Below the pieces are notes generated by a model that was given only the letters and a program-made list of their open reading frames with translations, made no database searches and was not told the origin of the DNA. Shown here piece after piece: positions 1 through 47,015 of a DNA stretch of 64,000 bases (positions are counted from its first letter, which is position 1; every line of letters begins with the position of its first letter). The stretch comes from Nemopilema nomurai. Taxonomy: Eukaryota; Cnidaria; Scyphozoa; Rhizostomeae; Rhizostomatidae. The DNA is taken from positions 1,542,820 through 1,606,819 of the forward strand of contig ML133496.1 of NCBI GenBank assembly GCA_003864495.1, read 5' to 3'. A program made the translations under genes and the position numbers.

Positions 1-35151
<35,151 letters not shown>

Positions 35152-37392
35152 ATTTTAGCAGGTAGAAATCTCACTCGTACTATTTCCTAAAATCTGCGGG
35201 TAAGAATAAGTGAATTGGAAGCAGCTGCCTTGACCACGGGTCGCTCTGCTCCAAACAGCTGTATGGCAACTTGCGACGCTGTCCATTTGCTTCAAGGAAT
35301 CTCCAGAGCTTCATCACATCACAAGGGTTTCTCAGCACTACAAAGGCTTCACGGTACAGTGACTTCCCCGGTTCACTGATGCCAAATGTAATTAGAGAGA
35401 TATGTATAGCAACGCCAGAATCGAGGACAAAAGAATCCAATTTATCATAATTTTTCTACATAATAACAAACATTTGTCTGATGTCTGATAGCTTTTGTTA
35501 CTTCCGTTACATACTGTCATCGGGGTTAACAATTATGACGTCATTTGCGACACAACTCAACATGGATCGACCACAATGCAAACACAAGCTGTGCTGGGTA
35601 AAGCTTGAAGAAAAAATTAGAGAAACGATCAAATAAGGTGCCAGCTTCGGCAACGCTGGCAAACATGTACATTGGGAAGACAAGACATGAATGAAATATT
35701 CCCTGACCTTACATACGGTACTATAACCCTATAACTGACCTCACAATACAATTATTCAAAGAAGAAAAATCGGAAATCTTATTCGGCATTCTGATTTCCC
35801 CGCTTGCTCCGTGCCCTGCAATTCTGATTTTATAAGATGATTATCGGGTTTTGGGGAAGGGGGTTCCCCTAGTGAAGCGCACCCTTATAAGTCAAAAGAG
35901 GAAGCAAAAATCAGAGGGGAACACGTGTGTTGCTAAATTAGGTTTTTCAAACTTGCGTAATGAATTGCATGTTCTACCTCATAACCAAAAGTTTACTTGA
36001 TAGGCAAAATTATTTTTGGCTAAAAAAACGCTAGTTAGACATTTTATACGCTAGCTTTGCGATCTTCAAATCTGTGTCTCTGAAGCACGACAGGACTCAA
36101 AATATTTAATTACTAAAATGTGAAATACTCTCAGTTTTTCATAAATAGTCAAGTTTTCTGCCTGCATTGCTAACCGCAGATTCAAGCTAAGATAAATAAG
36201 ATATTCCCTTCTATACTGGGCTCGCGATTGTCAATTTTCTAAATTTACATTTTACATTAACAACAACATAAAAGAAAATAAAGAGCATTTTCACCAATCG
36301 TTTCGTTTGTGATCAAAAACAGCAGCCTAAATTAAAAACAGTTAGAAGGTTTCTTGCAAACGTTCTAACAAAAGAGCTGTACAATTGATTGTGTGGAAAA
36401 CATAAACAAAATATAATCTATGTCCGTCTAACTTGAAAAAAGTTGCAAAATCTTGCTTAAGATGACTTCACTAAGCAGGTTTGATTCGCCCAAATGTAGC
36501 CCACTGTAAGAAAAGTTTCTCGATATTAACCTGGCTTTCTCTACCTTTTAAAATTTTTCAAAGGTTAAATTGTTATAAAAAGCACAACCATTTTTTTCAT
36601 TAATGAAACTTAACAAATTGATGAATGACAAGAATACGCTTTTCATTCTTATCCAAAAAACATTTCCTACATTTGATAACATTTCCTAGCTTTCCATCTC
36701 TTGTTTAGAAACATTATCTCCTGTCGTGTTTTTCATAGAAGCCGTGGCCTAAATATTTATCAAGGCTACAGCGCGCTTCATACTGGGCAGGTTCCGTTGA
36801 AGGACAAACCAATGTCAAAGTTTATTTTGGCAGCTGAAAGTTTCGGGAGAGAGGCAACGGGACACACGAGCTATCCAGGGTGATTGCAAAAAGGATAGTC
36901 AATTCTACTTCTAAGACCTTGGAAGGGGAGCTAGAGAAATAGCAAGCCTTATCTTATATGTAGCCCCCCGATAGGGGTATGAATCAAGAATTCACGAAGA
37001 AGATTTTAAGGAATTCACACTTACATGTTTTTTTAGGAATTCACGTCTACGTTAACCTGAATTAAAACTCGATGGAAATGTGGGCAGATTTCCTTCCTGG
37101 CAGCTTGGTGGTCAGTGAAGTTAATCGACTTATATGACTTGATATTAAAAGTGCTTAACAATTGCTTCAATCTCAAAAAAATAATGCCAATTTAAAGAAA
37201 CCCTCATAGTGATACGAGCATTCCTATCAAGATTTTTACAAGCGAGAGCTTCAAGAATTCCCCTACATTTAAAGTGAGAATTCACGTTCACAAGCGATCC
37301 TTCATTCACTTAATTTCGCTACAAATCTTGCCTATTCACGCTTTCACGGTCCAAAAAAAGTCCAATCCAGCTTCACGTATAAATTATTTCTT

Positions 37393-37403
37393 GGGGGGGG
37401 GGG
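37393..37403. repeat. Poly-G run
   Basis: Eleven consecutive G bases, intergenic. Confidence 0.95.
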
Positions 37404-38057
37404 CACTTGTAATGAAGGGAGCAAACTAGAACATAAATTCTTGTTGAAGATCCCCAAATGCCGTCCTTTGAAAACCTTATTGATCCCCAAAGGGGATTTC
37501 TTCAAAGAATAATTCAAAAGACATATTTAAATGCCCTCTCGCTTTCAATTACAGATTCAATTAAAGTTTGGAAGACAAAAGTTTGATTTAAATTGTTTAC
37601 ACAGCTTCACTGCAACTGTGAGAAAGGTGCTTCTTGATATTATCTTTTCCTTGAACATCAATATTTTTTTCGCGCTCCTAACATTCTAACAAAGGACCGG
37701 CCTCTGGAACTTTGAAGTGTAAAGGAAGGAAATTGGAGGCAGCTATTCGGAGCCCATTTTGTGCTATTTCATGCCCTGTTTCTTGTCATTTTTTCTATTT
37801 CTTCTTTAAAGGTAAGCTGCGATTTTGTTCAAGACATTTTCTGTAATTAGGAACTTCTTCCGTCAACCTATAAGCACATGAAGACATTTTGACTATTTCG
37901 TAATAACTTAGTGGAAATCTTATGTTGTCTTAATTTTTCAGGTAGCAAAGTAAGTGCATCAAACACCATTTCGATTTGAGGGGCGGATCTTTATCCGTTC
38001 GCACTCCTAACTCTCTGAGATAATTCTCCTATACTACATAAAAAGGTGCTTGATGTT

Positions 38058-38106
38058 GCAACAACAACAACAACAACAACAACAACAGGAAAAGCAACAA
38101 CAACAA
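38058..38106. repeat. CAA microsatellite
   Basis: (CAA)n interrupted once by CAGGAAAAG, in the intergenic region. Confidence 0.95.
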
Positions 38107-39477
38107 ATTTTTACGCTTATTAAGTAGTCTGCGCGCAGCATATAACATGCTTTATTTAGCTCATCAGAAAGGCAATGTAACGTGTTGGTTTTGCTAACTA
38201 GCTGTGTTGCGTGCAGTGTCTCTAACTGATCTTAATCTTGCTAAAAAGTTTGTATTGTCTTATGTCAATGTGTCGTTTCCGTTTTAGTGATCCCGTTCAT
38301 TGTTGTAGAGTGACGTATTACTGTTGATTGTCATCTTCAATTATATTCGTGACCATTAGTCAGTCTTGTTTGAAATTGATTGGAAATACGTTGATCTATC
38401 GACTACACTGTTGTCTCTTACTTGGCTTAGGCCTTTGGGCCCAAGCATGCTATCTTCTTCCACGCTAACAAAGAACTCAGTTTCGTTATATTATTCTTTA
38501 CATTACTGCTATATTTAGCTCATCAGAAGGGCAATAAGAAATCTGGGCTCCGTAATTAGCGATACAATCACTCTGTGGAAAATACAAGACCAATTATCGA
38601 TGAAAAGACACAATAGGCTGCTTTGTTCAAATTTACATACTTTATATAAATGCATCCCAGGCTCAAAATCTTTAGGGCAAAGGGATTTTCGTTGCCTAAG
38701 GGCCCATTGTGGGTATTGGAGGGCCTGTGTAAATCTCCATTGCAATGCAGTTTAAACAAAAGGCGATTTTCAAGAGAAAGCCATTTTGCTCAACAAAAAC
38801 ATGCTTTTTAACAAAAGATATAATTCTTTTCAAAGCTAGATCTATTGTTTAGTTATTCTTCGAGATAGTTGAAATAAAACACTCTTGTAGGAAACTGCTT
38901 ATATTACATGGCAACCACTGAAAGACCCCTCCAATTATCGGACTGAGGAAATACTAGTTTGCGGTTAACGTTTATGATGATGGATGGAGTGGCCTCTATT
39001 TCTTTCAAGTGGTAGTAGAGAAAGAATACAGTGGCAAGAGAATGGGTTAATGATTTTGTGAAGCGAATATTTGCCGACAGAAACACCTGCTAAATAGTCC
39101 TGAGAAAAGGGTCCATAGCCAGAAAGGGAAATTTTGGAAAAGATCTCAAAGTATTATTAATAGATTAATAGAAGATTAATGGCTCAAGATATCCCCAAAA
39201 GGAAATCCCCACAAAATTAACAGCCTAGAGAGTATCCTATTCTCAAAAGGGGTTATCCCCCAGCCTTTTGGGCTCACGACAATATACTGTTTCCAAGGGC
39301 CTAGACGAATTTAGAAAATTACAAAAACAGCCGGCAATTATTGTTTGGCCTCTCGGCCACGCAACATGATTGAAATCAAGAGCGTGATCCAATGTGTTGG
39401 ACATATAAGAGAGCTTCAGAAATGGCACCAAGAATACGTAGAAGCAAGTGTCCCTAGAACGCTCCGGGCCCCTCTCT

Positions 39478-39965
39478 CTTACACACTCTTTTCTTTATAA
39501 GAATACCTATTTTTTGCCGAGCCTCAATATTCTTAAAAAATTTTATCTTGAGCCTAAGATTATTCTTAAATTACTTTTGCCAACACAAGGTGTAGATTTA
39601 GCTCAAGGTCAGAAATAAAATATCATCTTCTTCTTTGTGTTGCTTCATCGCAAATTCCAATGTGAACAAATAAAACACAAAAATTTGATATCAAAACGCA
39701 AAATCCTATATCTTTTCATAATCACCGAGCGAGCGGCTGAGTGTATTTCAAAGCATAAAAATGTATAAAGCGTCAAATTGTTTTGCTTTCGGAGAAAACT
39801 CAGATTAAGGAGAAATTTTAGTCTTGATGAAGGTTGAGCCTTGTATTGTTCTTAAATTAATCTTACACTTTAGCAATTTTGAGCAATTTTATCAATAGCG
39901 ATTTACATAGACTTTATTCTTATAATTCCCGCCAATCTTCGACTCCATAGGAACAGCTAAGCAAG
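39478..39965. repeat. Dispersed repeat family 2, copy 1
   Basis: About 480 bp that share order and sequence with 56680-57070: TTTTTGCCGAGCCTCAATAT, GAGCCTAAGATTATTCTTA, AGCGGCTGAGTGTATTT and ACTCAGATTAAGGAGAAATT. The ends show related inverted text (TTATAAGAATA near both termini), as in a non-autonomous DNA element. Confidence 0.65.
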
Positions 39966-41874
39966 TTGAGATTAAAGATTTTGCTTTTCATCCCACCTTT
40001 GAGTCGAGATCGAGAGCCGCGTGGGTTACTGTAAAAATATATCATATTCACAGACCAAAAATCGTCATAGACAATTAAGAAACCCGGCATTGGCATTAAA
40101 CAAAATGAAAAAGCAAATGTAACAGAAAAATTTTAATAAATGAATAAAAACTATACGCTTTTTTATAAAAAACCGCTTTGTAAGAAACTTACTGATGAAA
40201 GCCCGAAAAACTTAGTAAAATTTCCACTGGTAAATGAAAAATCATTCAGAAATTTTCCATTGTTTATTATTGTTTGGAATACGGAAGATAAACATCTTGC
40301 ATAGTTTTTCGCTGCGCATAATTGTACCAAGTACACCATCCCCTTGCATGATGTCGGTACCATACATTATCATACAATAGCATAAAATCTTTTCCAGAAA
40401 TCTGTCTTTGCCAGATTAGAGACCTTTAAATTGGTTCAAAAAAGTGTCCAAAGATTCCCTGAAATTAAAAAACTTTCACCTGTGATGCTTTAGCTACGTT
40501 TCTTATAAGAAAAAAGGGCAATCAATTTTCAGTTCCATTAAGTTCATTATAAAGTGCTTCCTTGAGACTATTAGCTCGATTCTAACTCATCCAATAAGGG
40601 TTTTCGTGAACTAGACTTTTGAAACAAACTCCCAAAGTCTAAGTAAAGCAATAACGACCTTTAAATCATTTACATCTTTGCAAAATTCGAAGAGAACGTC
40701 AAAGTCGTCGGTTTCTGACTGTAAAGAAACACGACTGTAATTAAGTTTTACAAAACTCATCTAATGACAAACTTCTCAAAAAAATTGACGGCTTACACAA
40801 CTACGAATCGTAGACCCTTTTGTCACCAAGGATCTTCTTATTTACCTGAACAAAAACTTAATCGACCTTAAATGAATAATGAACATCTCCTCTCTTTTTA
40901 TCTAGAAATAGCTTGCATTTATTTTCTTCGTTCATTAGGTATCTTTAAATTGTAGTTAATTTAGTTTCATATATTGAATTCAAATTGCCACATGTTTACT
41001 TTCTATTCCTTTGCTCCCTGTGTTACCATCTGGTGTTCTGTGTATACTGTTTAAACATTACATGTGAATATAAAGAAATATCAAAGTACGCACCAAAATA
41101 CGTTTTCAGTTAAGATGCAAAATTGCTTTTTTATCCTGTACGGTTAGGGTCTTTAATTAAAAAAAGATGAAGCATTTAAGGTCTAAGCCTGGCATTCTTC
41201 AGTGTAAAGTCTTAACATAGACTGTAACAATGTAACCTTTAATCTATTTCGAAAGTGTGACTCTAGGTACAAATCACGAAAACTGAAACTTTTCAACCAT
41301 AATTTGGTGAACAGTGTTTCCACAATGATCCTGCTAAGGGGTTAAGAAGAAAAGTGAAAAACTATTGCTAAGGTGTGTACTTATTGGCAATCAGAGTCAA
41401 GAAAAAGTTATAACCTTCCTCCGGCTGCAATTTTTATATTTCAAACCCTCCACATTACCAACGTAAAGCAATTTTTTGACAATCACTTTCATCGTTTATA
41501 ATCTTGAAAGTTACTAGTAAACCTTCCTCAAATATGACATTAACAGGCAAAACTTTCCTCCGGCTCCCAGCCGAAGAGCCGTCGATTTTCCTGGACGACC
41601 AAAACACCAAGAAAGGATGAGGTGCGAACAAAGGTATGTTTCATAGAAAGTGAAACTTGTCCTGGACAATGTGTAACGTAACGCAGAAGCCAATCGATGT
41701 CAATATCAAACTTGCTTCATTACTTTTATTCCTACTTCTTTTTCCATTTATTCTTTAAAATAGTAAATATGCAACTTAATGCAGCTATAATTGGCGGAAA
41801 ATAGTTTACGAATACTTAAACCAATTTTTCTCATGAGCTGTTCTAGAAAATGTGTGAGCTGGAAGATAAATAGT

Positions 41875-42060
41875 CATTTGCAGCCAATCAAGCGTTCTTC
41901 CTATTACCCTCTAGTGTAATGACTATTTATTTTGTCAGCTTTTTGTCCTTTTCTGACGTCTGCACACTCTGAAGAGTGCCGAAGGAAAAATGTTTAAGTA
42001 TGTAAAAATTATGGCTTCATCACTTCTGGCTATTGTGGAGTCTTGTACCATGAAATATTC
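41875..42060 (-). repeat. Dispersed inverted-repeat family 1, copy D
   Basis: Minus-orientation copy. Reverse-complemented it shows CCACAATAGCCAGAAGTG, TTTTTACATACTTAAA, a core GTCAGAAAAGGACAAAAAGC and TGACAAAATAAATAG, then CGCTTGATTGGCTGCAAATG as in copy B. It lies outside genes. Confidence 0.6.
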
Positions 42061-45000
42061 CTTCACTTTTCACTTGCAAACATATAAACTTGCTCAACAT
42101 TGTTTCGAAGGGGAATTCGTCACTACTGCTATTTCCTACGAGAGCATCGACTTACCTCTGATGCAAAGCAAATAACATTTTGAAACTCTTATTTCGCATT
42201 AAGTGAAATTCACCATCCTGCGCACGGCATGCATCTATGCTACGTCCTCGGTAAATGAGATGAGCCGCACAGTTAGAAGGAAGCCCCAGTGCCAGCTTCA
42301 AGATGTCCCTTAACCGCAAGAAACCTTGATTTGAATGAAGATAGCCTTCCGTGGCAGGAATAGAGGATTAACTAAAACCGTATTTATTGCGGATTTTTCC
42401 CCAGGAGGCGTGCGAATACACCACTTTTCTTCTGCACGCTACAGATGTGATCTCTAAATCGATTCTACGACAATGCTCACATAAATACTTTCCAGCAGCA
42501 ACCTGGTATCACAGTAATGGACATATAAGCGCCCTTGGCAAATAAGCGCCCATGGGCCATAAGAAGGTGTTTGATTAGCGCCCCTCTTCGTTTCACCTCA
42601 TTTAAGATTTTGGCAGTGTTAATGATTCAGATATCTGAATCTAACAGAACGTTATACCTCTTCGACGATTCTATTCTTCAGTGGTGTGTTAGAGCAGTGA
42701 TTGCCAACTGAGGGAAATCATGCTTTTTCTGTTGTTTCGCAACATTAGTTACTTATTTGCAAAGAAACCTCGTTCAAGCATATGTTATATTATATTTTTA
42801 CACATGCATGGGATTCGCGGGGAGTTCTGTCAACAGGGTAAAGTCATGCTTGTTGCTATTGTTTTTGCAACATTAGATAATATTTTTGCAAAAAATATTG
42901 TAAAAACTTATGTGTTTTGTATTATTTTCTTATGCAAGAACTCTAACATAATTCACATCTTATACATCGAGATGGTAAGTCGCTAAATATAAAGTACCCC
43001 TGAGCAAGCTACCCTCTCGATACCATGAGCTGAGTATTTAATTAGATAAAGAAATCGGTGAATTGGGGGTTCGCTAGTATCTTTTGGATAGCCAGGAGGT
43101 AGCAAACGAAAAAGGTTAATATCACTGTATTAGAGATCATAGGAATTTTTGGGATCCGAATGTCATCGCACTGCCGCCGGTAGGATGTCATTTTCTAATT
43201 GTGGTACCATAATTGTGGTAATCCAGGAGATTCTTTCAATGTCAACCTATGACAGGGGCGTTGGTCGCATTAATGGCTAATGCAGAGGGCGTGGTCCAAG
43301 AAAAATGTTGGCGTATTTCGCCACTTGAGTAAAAATTTCTGGCAGGGTCAAAACCTTTTCCAGCTGCAATTTACGAATTCAAAGAAGTTCAATGAGATCC
43401 TTCCAAGTTGAGCTTCAGAAAACTGAGAAGGGACAAGAAAGGGACAAGAAAGGGACAGGCAAACCTTTTTCACTTCATAACATAGAACCCACTAACAACT
43501 CGGGTGCAAAACGCATTATATCTCACACCTTATCCCAGTTTTTTACCAGAATAAGGAAACGCATATGTGATGACGACACGAAAATTTACCTCAAGAATTT
43601 TGAATTGATAAAAGAACAGAAGGAGTCACCATAGGGTGCTGTTCTGGCAGCAAAATGCAGAGTTTAATAGTGAATCATTATTACTTTGGGTTCGCTGTTC
43701 AAATTTCCTCCCCAAACCGCTGATGCAAGGCAGTACAACATTTCTAATTTCCTTGGAAACATTATAATTTTTTAATTCTCCAATATAAATTTGAATCCAC
43801 ACGAAAACAATTTTCAAATAGGTACCTTTCAGACCTAAAATTACGCAACTGCTATTAACTTGATCAAAAGAACCATTTACAAAGTTCAAAATAAAGAAAG
43901 ACCAAAAATTGTAGAAGTCAATTTTACTCTAAAAATAAAACATATTCTTCAAGCCATCATGCAATTCAGAATTATGGAATCTAAATCACATATATCAAAT
44001 CAAAAATCCTTTGAAAACAACAAGCAACTTTATGAATACAACTACCAATGTGAAATAAAAACTCAAAATAAACACAGGAAAAGGCTAAAATACAGCTATT
44101 AACATAAAATTGGACCCCAAAATGTCCAGGTACTGAAATTTCCTTACAGGTTGCTGGGTTCAATAAAATTAATGGTTTTATACACAATGGGATATAAAAA
44201 CAATACAACCACTGTAAAATAAACTGAAGAGTCATGTCAACTCTCCATTTTGTGAAAAAACTTTGGGTGGAGGGTGTAATTAATAAGTCCCAAGTCCTGA
44301 ATTAATAAACGTGGCAAGCCAAAGGAAATGGTTTAATATTGCAGGAGTAGCAAACCCCCTCTTTCCTGATGACCCTAAAGTTGGTTAATTGATTTGATCA
44401 AGAAATGAAATGAGCTTACAGATGAACCACATAAGATAATCTATATCCTGCAGTAAGTTAGAAAGCAATGTGGTTTTCACATTATTCATTAAAAGCTAAA
44501 CAATTAAATGTGTGGCCACAGTAATAAAAGTCTGAGCTGACCAGTAAAAATACCCTCCAATAACTACATAACTTTCAAATACAAGTATTTGATAAGCAAA
44601 CTCAATTAGTATAACTCTTAACTTCCATCCACTTATTACAAATCCTCTACAGAAATGCTGTAAAAACTTTGATAAAGTTCTAAGCAAGTTAAGAGTTGAA
44701 ATCAAAAATAATATTCATTGTTCGATTGTAATAATCCTATTTCAGCTTGTTGCCCCAAATAGCTTGCCCAAATTACAGCAGCTCATTGTAGCACACATGA
44801 ACATCTGTCACAAAATGTTGAAAAGAATGGAGGCTGGGGAAGTCCTCCATAGTCTGAGACCTCATTATCATAATAAGGTTGAAATTTGATGCCTCTGTTC
44901 GAGATAGACATTTCGTGTCTTTATGATAACATTGGAGAAAAACTATACTCAATGTTATCTCCAACAGCCTTCACAATTCAAAAGGGTTCCAAGAGAATGC

Positions 45001-45218
45001 ATATTTACCAACTAGATATGTCCTGGACCCTAAAATATAAAAATAGCTTCAGTGTATTCATAGCTCTTTTTAATACAACCTGGATCTAAAGGAACTTCCT
45101 AGTTGTCTAAATTATAAACCTGGCTTCGAAGATTTGCCTATACAAGGTGTAGCCTACAATTCAGCAAAAAGTGAATCTGCGTAAGTCCCCTTCAGAAGCT
45201 CCCTTCATACAAGGTATG

Positions 45219-45224
45219 TTTATT
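45219..45224 (-). promoter_or_regulatory. Polyadenylation signal AATAAA
   Basis: AATAAA on the minus strand 14 bases after the stop codon of the acidic-protein gene. It supports 45238 as the true 3' end of that gene. The cleavage site itself was not assigned. Confidence 0.5.
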
Positions 45225-45237
45225 TCTGTTTTTTAAA

Positions 45238-47015
45238 TCATCCAAACAATTCCATTTCTTGTCTCATTGATTCCATCTCCTGTCTCATCTTTTCAATTTC
45301 CTTAAGCTTTTCTTGATCTTCACTACTTGCTGTCTCTTCTGTTTTCTTTGCTTGAGACAATTCTTCAATCGTAGAGTTCAACTTTTTTAGTTCTTCACCG
45401 ATACCTGCAAGATCTGAGTCACTTGCATCTACAGGCTTATCCTTTTCTTGGGAAAAAGACAACAATAAATCAGCTGTTTTTGAAAGTTTATCTGTAGCAT
45501 CGTTTCCTTCTTTTTCTACTCCAGTCCTATCGCCATCATCTCCATTAACTACAACTGCTTTTTCAGCATTTGAATTGCTGTCCTGGCAGACATCTTGTTT
45601 TGCTGGCTCAGCAACTGGTTCTACTGAACCACCAACATCAGATTGCACTGCTTCTGGTGAATCACTCTTGTTCTCCATGCTCCCTGCATTATCACCATTT
45701 ACCTCTTTTGAGTCAATTGACTCCTCTTTTGTTTCTGCAGCTGACTGTTCAATTATCACTTGTGGAACTTCAGGTCTCCCTTCAGGTTCAGTACTTGAAT
45801 CTGTTGGTTCTTTTACTGGTTCATTGGGAGGCACTTCTGTAGATTCAGGTGGACTCTTGGTGTCATCAGCAGGGATTTCTTCATTGCAAACAACTTCTGT
45901 TAAAATAGCTGCTTCTTTCTCTGGCTCTACCTGCACAGAATCGGACTTTTCATCAATTACATTCTGCTCTACCTCATTTGCTGCATCAATAACTGGTTCT
46001 GACTTTTGATCTGAGGCTTCCTCCGCTTGATTCTCCTTTTCTTCAGGCACCGAAGCCCCTTGTCCTCCATCTGAACCCTCATTCTGTCCACTTATGCTAC
46101 CCCCTTGTTCGGTTTTCTCTTCCTCCTTTCTTTCCATTTCCTTGTTTGTAGCAATTTGCTCATCAAAGGCCTCCTTTTCTGCATCAGCAGATTCCGGGAT
46201 GGGTGAAAGTGGCTCATCTTCCTAGCTGGTAAATCCCCTTGGCTTGCAGTTTCAGAATTGGCTTCCTGTGCAACTTCACTCTCACTGACATTAGACCCCA
46301 CATGTGTTTCCTCGCCTTTCAACTCAAGCTCGGCAGGGGGCTTGCCCTCGCTGCATGGCAGGTTATTCGCCTGTGTCTCTTCATTTTTTGTTGATGTGTC
46401 TTGGTATACGCTCGTATCGCTGAAAGCCCTCTGCCTCTCCATCACAGCTTTTTGTTGTTCCTTCTTTACTGCACTGAGAATATACGAAGGGGTCTCGTGT
46501 TTCGGGCTTGGTATTTTCTGTGTTGAGTTCGGTTCGGGGATCAGTGGCAAATTCACCGACTTCTTTCGTGGAGCGACAGGAGGGGGTGGGCCCCTGCTCC
46601 CTTTAGTGACGGGTAGGGTAGCACTTTTTGCTCCAGGCTCTGATGCTTGGCTTGGTGGTGGTGGGTTTGTGCCAGTGGAAAACCGCCTACTTGGTGCGGT
46701 CTTGTCAGAACCTGATATCCCTAAAGTTCCTAAATCGATTGTTTGTTGCTTTACAACACCGTGAAGATTGAAGGCTCTCTTAGCTTTATACTTTTGATAT
46801 TCCTCCATGATGTTTTTCTTCTTCGGTGCTGCAGTTGCTGCAGGGTCAAGGCTTCGTGTAAGACTTTTGAAAAATCTTCCCTGTTTAGGATTGTACGGCT
46901 CGCCATCGTCGGAGGAAACACTCCCTGATTTCGTTCGTCCACTGTTGTCAACGGGTTCTAGGCCAGCATCCTCGCTGGACAGGGCGCGTTCTGGCAGGGA
47001 AACACGTCTTGACAT
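45238..47015 (-). CDS. Unrecognised acidic low-complexity protein, intronless, split over two overlapping frames
   Basis: An open frame starts at 47015 (A at -3, in-frame TGA seven codons upstream) and runs to a stop at 46092, giving 307 residues with Ser/Pro-rich text (RGPPPPVAPRKK) and a basic patch MEEYQKYKAKRAFN. From 46221 a second frame, opening EDEPLSPIPESADAEKEAFD, is open to a stop at 45238. The two overlap by 130 bp. Its composition (acidic E/S/P repeats, then a C-terminal heptad-like stretch KLKEIEKMRQEMESMRQEME) continues the style of the first frame. The tail of the first frame beyond 46221 turns abruptly basic and looks non-coding. I infer one protein of about 590 residues, disordered with a terminal coiled coil. 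The frame change could come from a missing base near 46221, a short intron ending TAG|GAAGAT, or a real disruption. No family was recognised. Confidence 0.7.

Larger units (their letters stand above)
35152..45218. other. Gene-poor intergenic region
   Basis: About 10 kb between the channel start and the 3' end of the acidic-protein gene. It contains poly-G at 37393-37403, a CAA microsatellite at 38058-38106, a repeat-family element at 39478-39965, another family copy at 41875-42060 and three 'gcgccc' blocks at 42525-42590. Open frames here are short, low in complexity and not recognised. The 5' part must include the channel promoter and 5' UTR, which I could not place. Confidence 0.6.

Noticed and set aside
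43392..43634. Plus-strand 80-codon frame with a KGQERDKKGTG repeat
   Set aside because: Short, with a small AAGGGACAAG tandem repeat. No splice partners or family resemblance were found.
45570..46009. Plus-strand frames of 90 and 144 codons
   Set aside because: Antisense shadows of the Glu-, Ser- and Pro-rich coding region, with the low-complexity text that such regions produce.
46258..46764. Plus-strand 168-codon open frame
   Set aside because: Shadow of the acidic-protein gene on the opposite strand. The GC-richer coding region keeps antisense frames open.
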